From Bacteroidales bacterium UBA2716 (lineage in GTDB: Bacteria; Bacteroidota; Bacteroidia; Bacteroidales; UBA932), in the NCBI GenBank assembly GCA_002354005.1, contig DEKS01000193.1, positions 12,664 through 18,954 on the forward strand: a stretch of 6,291 nucleotides of DNA, read 5' to 3'. Both the position numbers and the translations under genes were made by a program. Of this stretch, positions 4,359 to 6,291 are shown piece after piece (positions within the stretch are counted from its first letter, which is position 1; the number at the start of each line of letters is the position of its first letter). The notes beneath the pieces were generated by a model, which was not told the origin of the DNA, searched no databases, and saw nothing but the letters and a program-made list of their open reading frames with translations.

Positions 4359-5434
4359 TGCTGGCGTTGCTCATATCGCTTTTGCTGCTGCAAGGAGATA
4401 CACTCGGCCCTGCGGGCCTCGGTATGACAGAAAACATGCCGGGCGAAGTCTCTGTCATACCGAGCGAAGCCGAAGACGAAGCGAGTGTATCTCAGGACAT
4501 TGACGTGGGAGAAATCATCTTCGAGCACATCGGGGACGAGTACGAGTGGCACATCACTCAGTGGAAGGGAAAAGCTATCGCCATTCCGCTGCCGGTCATT
4601 GTGAAAAGCAGCACCGGCTGGCATGTGTTCTCTTCGGAGCGCCTTCAGCACGGGGAGCACTACCAGGGCCTGTATATCGACCCGGAAAAGGGAAAAATTG
4701 TGGACGAGGCCACCGGCAAGCGCCCCATAGACCTTTCCATCACCAAGAACGTGCTTTCCCTGATGATGAGCACGGCGCTGCTGCTGGTGATTGTCCTCCT
4801 CACTGCGCGCTGGTATAAAAAGCACGACGCCCTCAAGGAAGCGCCCACCGGCCTGGCCGCCGCCGTGGAACCGCTCATCATGATGGTGCACGAGATGGCG
4901 CGGGAGAATATCGGCGAAGAAGATTATCGGAAATATTCCCCTTACCTGTGCATGGCGTTCCTGTGGATACTCCTGAACAACTTCCTGGGCATCCTGCCTT
5001 TCTTCCCGGGAGGCGCCAACCTTACCGGCAACATTGCCATCACCCTGGTGCTGGCCCTGTTCACCTTCTTCATCGTGAACCTGAACGGCACCAAGAACTA
5101 TTATAAAGAGATTTTCAACCCGGACGTTCCGGTGTTCCTGAAGCCCATCATGCCGGTTATCGAGGTGTTCAGCGCCTTCATGAAACCGGTATCCCTCACC
5201 ATCCGTCTGTTCGCCAACATGCTGGCGGGCCACATCATGATTCTGTCCATGGTGTGCATCATTTTCATCATGGCCAAATACGGCCCGCTCCTGAGCGGCG
5301 GCATGACGGTGGTAAGCGTGCTCTTCGGGGTGTTCCTGGACGCCCTGGAGTGCCTGGTGGCCTTCATTCAGGCGTATGTATTTACCATGTTGTCAAGTAT
5401 TTACATCGGATTGGCGAGGGCGCATGAGGAATGA
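4355..5434 (+). CDS. atpB: F0 ATP synthase subunit a with repeat-derived N-terminal insert
   Basis: Subunit a carries the two half-channels through which protons reach and leave the c-ring. The 359-residue product starts with a hydrophobic signal-like segment (2-13) that lacks the usual Lys/Arg. A periplasmic domain follows, conserved from about IIFEHIGDEYEWHIT (54-68). The membrane core then runs from about residue 132, with the essential Arg in SLTIRLFANMLAGH (R284, matching E. coli R210) and Gln in AFIQAYVFTML (Q339, matching Q252). Residues 14-47 are encoded by two oppositely oriented copies of the repeat also found at 4067-4096, read in frame as GDTLGPAGLGMTE and SVIPSEAEDEASVSQ. The insert lies before the first conserved block and keeps frame, so the enzyme should still work. 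An ATG directly follows at 4358 and could be the start instead. The gene overlaps atpC by four bases. Confidence 0.96.
   Translation: MMLALLISLLLLQGDTLGPAGLGMTENMPGEVSVIPSEAEDEASVSQDIDVGEIIFEHIGDEYEWHITQWKGKAIAIPLPVIVKSSTGWHVFSSERLQHGEHYQGLYIDPEKGKIVDEATGKRPIDLSITKNVLSLMMSTALLLVIVLLTARWYKKHDALKEAPTGLAAAVEPLIMMVHEMARENIGEEDYRKYSPYLCMAFLWILLNNFLGILPFFPGGANLTGNIAITLVLALFTFFIVNLNGTKNYYKEIFNPDVPVFLKPIMPVIEVFSAFMKPVSLTIRLFANMLAGHIMILSMVCIIFIMAKYGPLLSGGMTVVSVLFGVFLDALECLVAFIQAYVFTMLSSIYIGLARAHEE
4395..4429 (-). repeat. Dispersed repeat, copy 2 (inverted, inside atpB)
   Basis: On the minus strand this 35-bp copy has the ends TGTCATACCGAG and CGAGTGTATCTC with an 11-bp core GCCCGCAGGGC, itself a small GCCC/GGGC hairpin unlike the CGAAG cores of the other copies. 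It is translated on the + strand within atpB codons 14-25 (DTLGPAGLGMT). Its ends are exact complements of those of copy 3, 23 bp downstream. Confidence 0.85.
4395..4493 (+). repeat. Long inverted repeat in atpB mRNA formed by repeat copies 2 and 3
   Basis: Two perfect stems are nested: 4395-4406 with 4482-4493 (12 bp), and 4418-4431 with 4451-4464 (14 bp). They are separated by an internal loop of 11 bases on the left and 17 on the right, and closed by a 19-base loop (4432-4450). The structure starts 40 bases into the atpB message, right after the signal-peptide codons. It could slow translation, protect or expose the message to nucleases, or simply be tolerated. Confidence 0.75.
4453..4494 (+). 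repeat. Dispersed repeat, copy 3 (hexamer-expanded core, inside atpB)
   Basis: This 42-bp copy shares both ends with copy 1 but its core is 17 bp, reading CGAAGC-CGAAGA-CGAAG: two extra 6-bp units compared with copy 1. The 12-bp increase preserves the reading frame and adds an acidic run, so the segment translates as VIPSEAEDEASVS (atpB residues 34-46). Confidence 0.88.
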
Positions 5435-5466
5435 AGAAAACAATAACTAAAAATAACGCTTTATGA
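5431..5466 (+). other. 11-codon ORF bridging atpB and atpE
   Basis: An ORF of 11 sense codons (MKKTITKNNAL) begins with an ATG at 5431 that overlaps the atpB stop (ATGA) and ends with a TGA at 5464 that overlaps the atpE ATG (ATGA). It spans exactly the 28-base gap. It might relay ribosomes from atpB to atpE by termination-reinitiation, or be a chance product of AT-rich spacer. No homology is recognisable. Confidence 0.25.
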
Positions 5467-5723
5467 TTCTTTCTACTATGATTCTCCAAGCCGCCGCGGG
5501 TGCCGCCCTCGGCAAGGCCGGCGCTGCCCTGGGTGCCGCCGTCGCTGCTATCGCCGCCGCCATCGGTATCGGCAAAATCGGCAAATCCACCATGGAAGCC
5601 ATTGCCCGCCAGCCCGAGAGTGCCGGCAACCTGCGTACATCCATGATTATTGCCGCCGGTATGGTGGAAGGCGCCGCCCTGTTCGCCATCATCGTGGCCC
5701 TGCTGGCCATTGTAATTAAGTAA
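5463..5723 (+). CDS. atpE: F0 ATP synthase subunit c
   Basis: This 86-residue hairpin protein forms the rotor ring. Two glycine/alanine-rich membrane helices (about 8-40 and 60-84) flank the polar loop ARQP (48-51), which contacts gamma and epsilon. The proton-binding carboxylate is E69 in AAGMVEGAALF. By alignment with sodium-type rings such as that of Ilyobacter, the Gln ligand in helix 1 is replaced by Ile (I36) and the Ser/Thr after the Glu by Gly (G70), so proton coupling is the likelier mode. Helix 1 keeps the packed AAAIGIGKIG pattern. Start: ATG at 5463 or the second ATG at 5478; both leave the helices complete, and family N-termini of this length fit either. Confidence 0.96.
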   Translation: MILSTMILQAAAGAALGKAGAALGAAVAAIAAAIGIGKIGKSTMEAIARQPESAGNLRTSMIIAAGMVEGAALFAIIVALLAIVIK

Positions 5724-5725
5724 AG

Positions 5726-6232
5726 ATGAACCTGGTAACGCCCGATTTCGGCCTCCTCTTCTGGATGGTCGTCATCTTCGGCCTTGTGTTTTTCCTCCTT
5801 GCGAAGTTCGGCTTCCCCGTCATCACGGACATGGTGGACAAACGCAGCGCCAAGATTGCGCAGTCCCTCAAGGATGCCGATGAAATTGAGGCCCGGATGG
5901 CCAGCTGGAAGGTAGAGCAGGCGCAGATGCTGGAGGCGACCCGCAAGGAGCAGTCCCAGATGCTGCGCGAGGCCACCGAAACCAAAGCCCGGATTGTGGC
6001 CGATGCCAAAGCGCAAGCCCAGGCCGAGGCAGACAAAATCCTGGCGGAGGCCAAGCTCCAGATTGCCGCAGAGAAGGAGAGCGCCCTGCGCGACGTGCGT
6101 AAGGAAGTGGCCCTTCTGAGCGTGCAGGTGGCAGAGAAAGTGCTCCGGCATGAGCTCTCGGACGAAGGCAACCAGCGTGCGTTTATCGACCAGCTGGTCG
6201 ATGAAGCTTCAAAGGCACAGATGCATTCCTAA
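5726..6232 (+). CDS. atpF: F0 ATP synthase subunit b
   Basis: Subunit b is the peripheral stalk that holds the F1 head still against the turning rotor. The 168-residue product opens with LVTPDFGLLFWMVVIFGLVFFLLAKFGFPVI, one membrane helix (about 8-28) with the 'TPDFG' start I know from Bacteroidota b subunits. A long charged helix follows (about 36-150), rich in Ala, Glu, Lys and Gln, suited to a right-handed coiled coil (KAQAQAEADKILAEAKLQIA), then a C-terminal region that binds delta (VAEKVLRHELSDEGNQRAFID). Length is close to E. coli b (156). It starts two bases after the atpE stop, and its own stop is directly followed by the atpH ATG. Confidence 0.96.
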   Translation: MNLVTPDFGLLFWMVVIFGLVFFLLAKFGFPVITDMVDKRSAKIAQSLKDADEIEARMASWKVEQAQMLEATRKEQSQMLREATETKARIVADAKAQAQAEADKILAEAKLQIAAEKESALRDVRKEVALLSVQVAEKVLRHELSDEGNQRAFIDQLVDEASKAQMHS

Positions 6233-6291
6233 ATGAACCGCGCCATTGTCATAACCCGTTATGCACTAACGCTTGTCAAGTATGTCCGTGA
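6233..6291 (+). CDS. atpH: F1 ATP synthase subunit delta, 5' end only
   Basis: An ATG placed with no gap after the atpF stop opens a frame reading MNRAIVITRYALTLVKYVR before the window ends. Only 19 codons are visible. The RYAxxL(V)xY pattern matches the start of the delta/OSCP family (RYAKALxxYA), and its position after atpF is where delta belongs. Delta links the b stalk to the top of F1. The partial status is due to the window edge, not a broken gene. Confidence 0.85.
   Translation, partial: MNRAIVITRYALTLVKYVR

Overview
The window looks like a chromosomal segment of a Bacteroidota member, most likely Bacteroidales. Three things point there. The ATP synthase genes run beta, epsilon, a, c, b, delta (atpD-C-B-E-F-H), the order I associate with this phylum. 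The beta, epsilon and a subunits have phylum-typical shapes: a long beta with an insert near residues 205-235, an 81-residue epsilon with no helical C-terminus, and an a subunit with a secreted N-terminal domain. The two gene groups are also each preceded by a TATATTTG box that fits the Bacteroidota -7 promoter consensus (TAnnTTTG). Coding third positions are strongly G/C. Genus cannot be told from this sequence.

Layout, all genes on the + strand. Positions 1-121 are non-coding or the tail of an unseen gene; they hold a perfect 12-bp inverted repeat and a run of G-tracts. Positions 146-2505 form a four-gene unit in which successive genes touch or overlap: a CsgG/HfaB-family protein, a small PEGA-like lipoprotein, a DUF4810 lipoprotein and a DUF799/GNA1162-family lipoprotein. 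Together they look like a cell-envelope complex, possibly with an outer-membrane CsgG-type pore, whose role is not established. After a 39-nt gap with a second promoter box, positions 2545-6291 carry F-type ATP synthase genes, with atpH cut by the window edge and atpA and atpG expected beyond it.

The most unusual element is a small dispersed repeat with constant ends TGTCATACCGAG and CGAGTGTATCTC and a variable core. One copy lies between atpD and atpC. Two more, in opposite orientations, lie inside the atpB reading frame, exactly between its signal peptide and its first conserved block. They are translated in frame and could fold the atpB mRNA into a long hairpin. Core lengths in the three copies are 5, 11 and 17 bp, steps of 6, and the longest core is a tandem expansion of a CGAAGN hexamer. 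The repeat has therefore apparently added coding sequence to an essential membrane protein.

The ATP synthase itself looks functional: the beta P-loop, catalytic Glu and DELSEED, the a-subunit Arg and the c-subunit Glu are all present. The c subunit lacks the usual sodium ligands, so proton coupling is the likelier mode.
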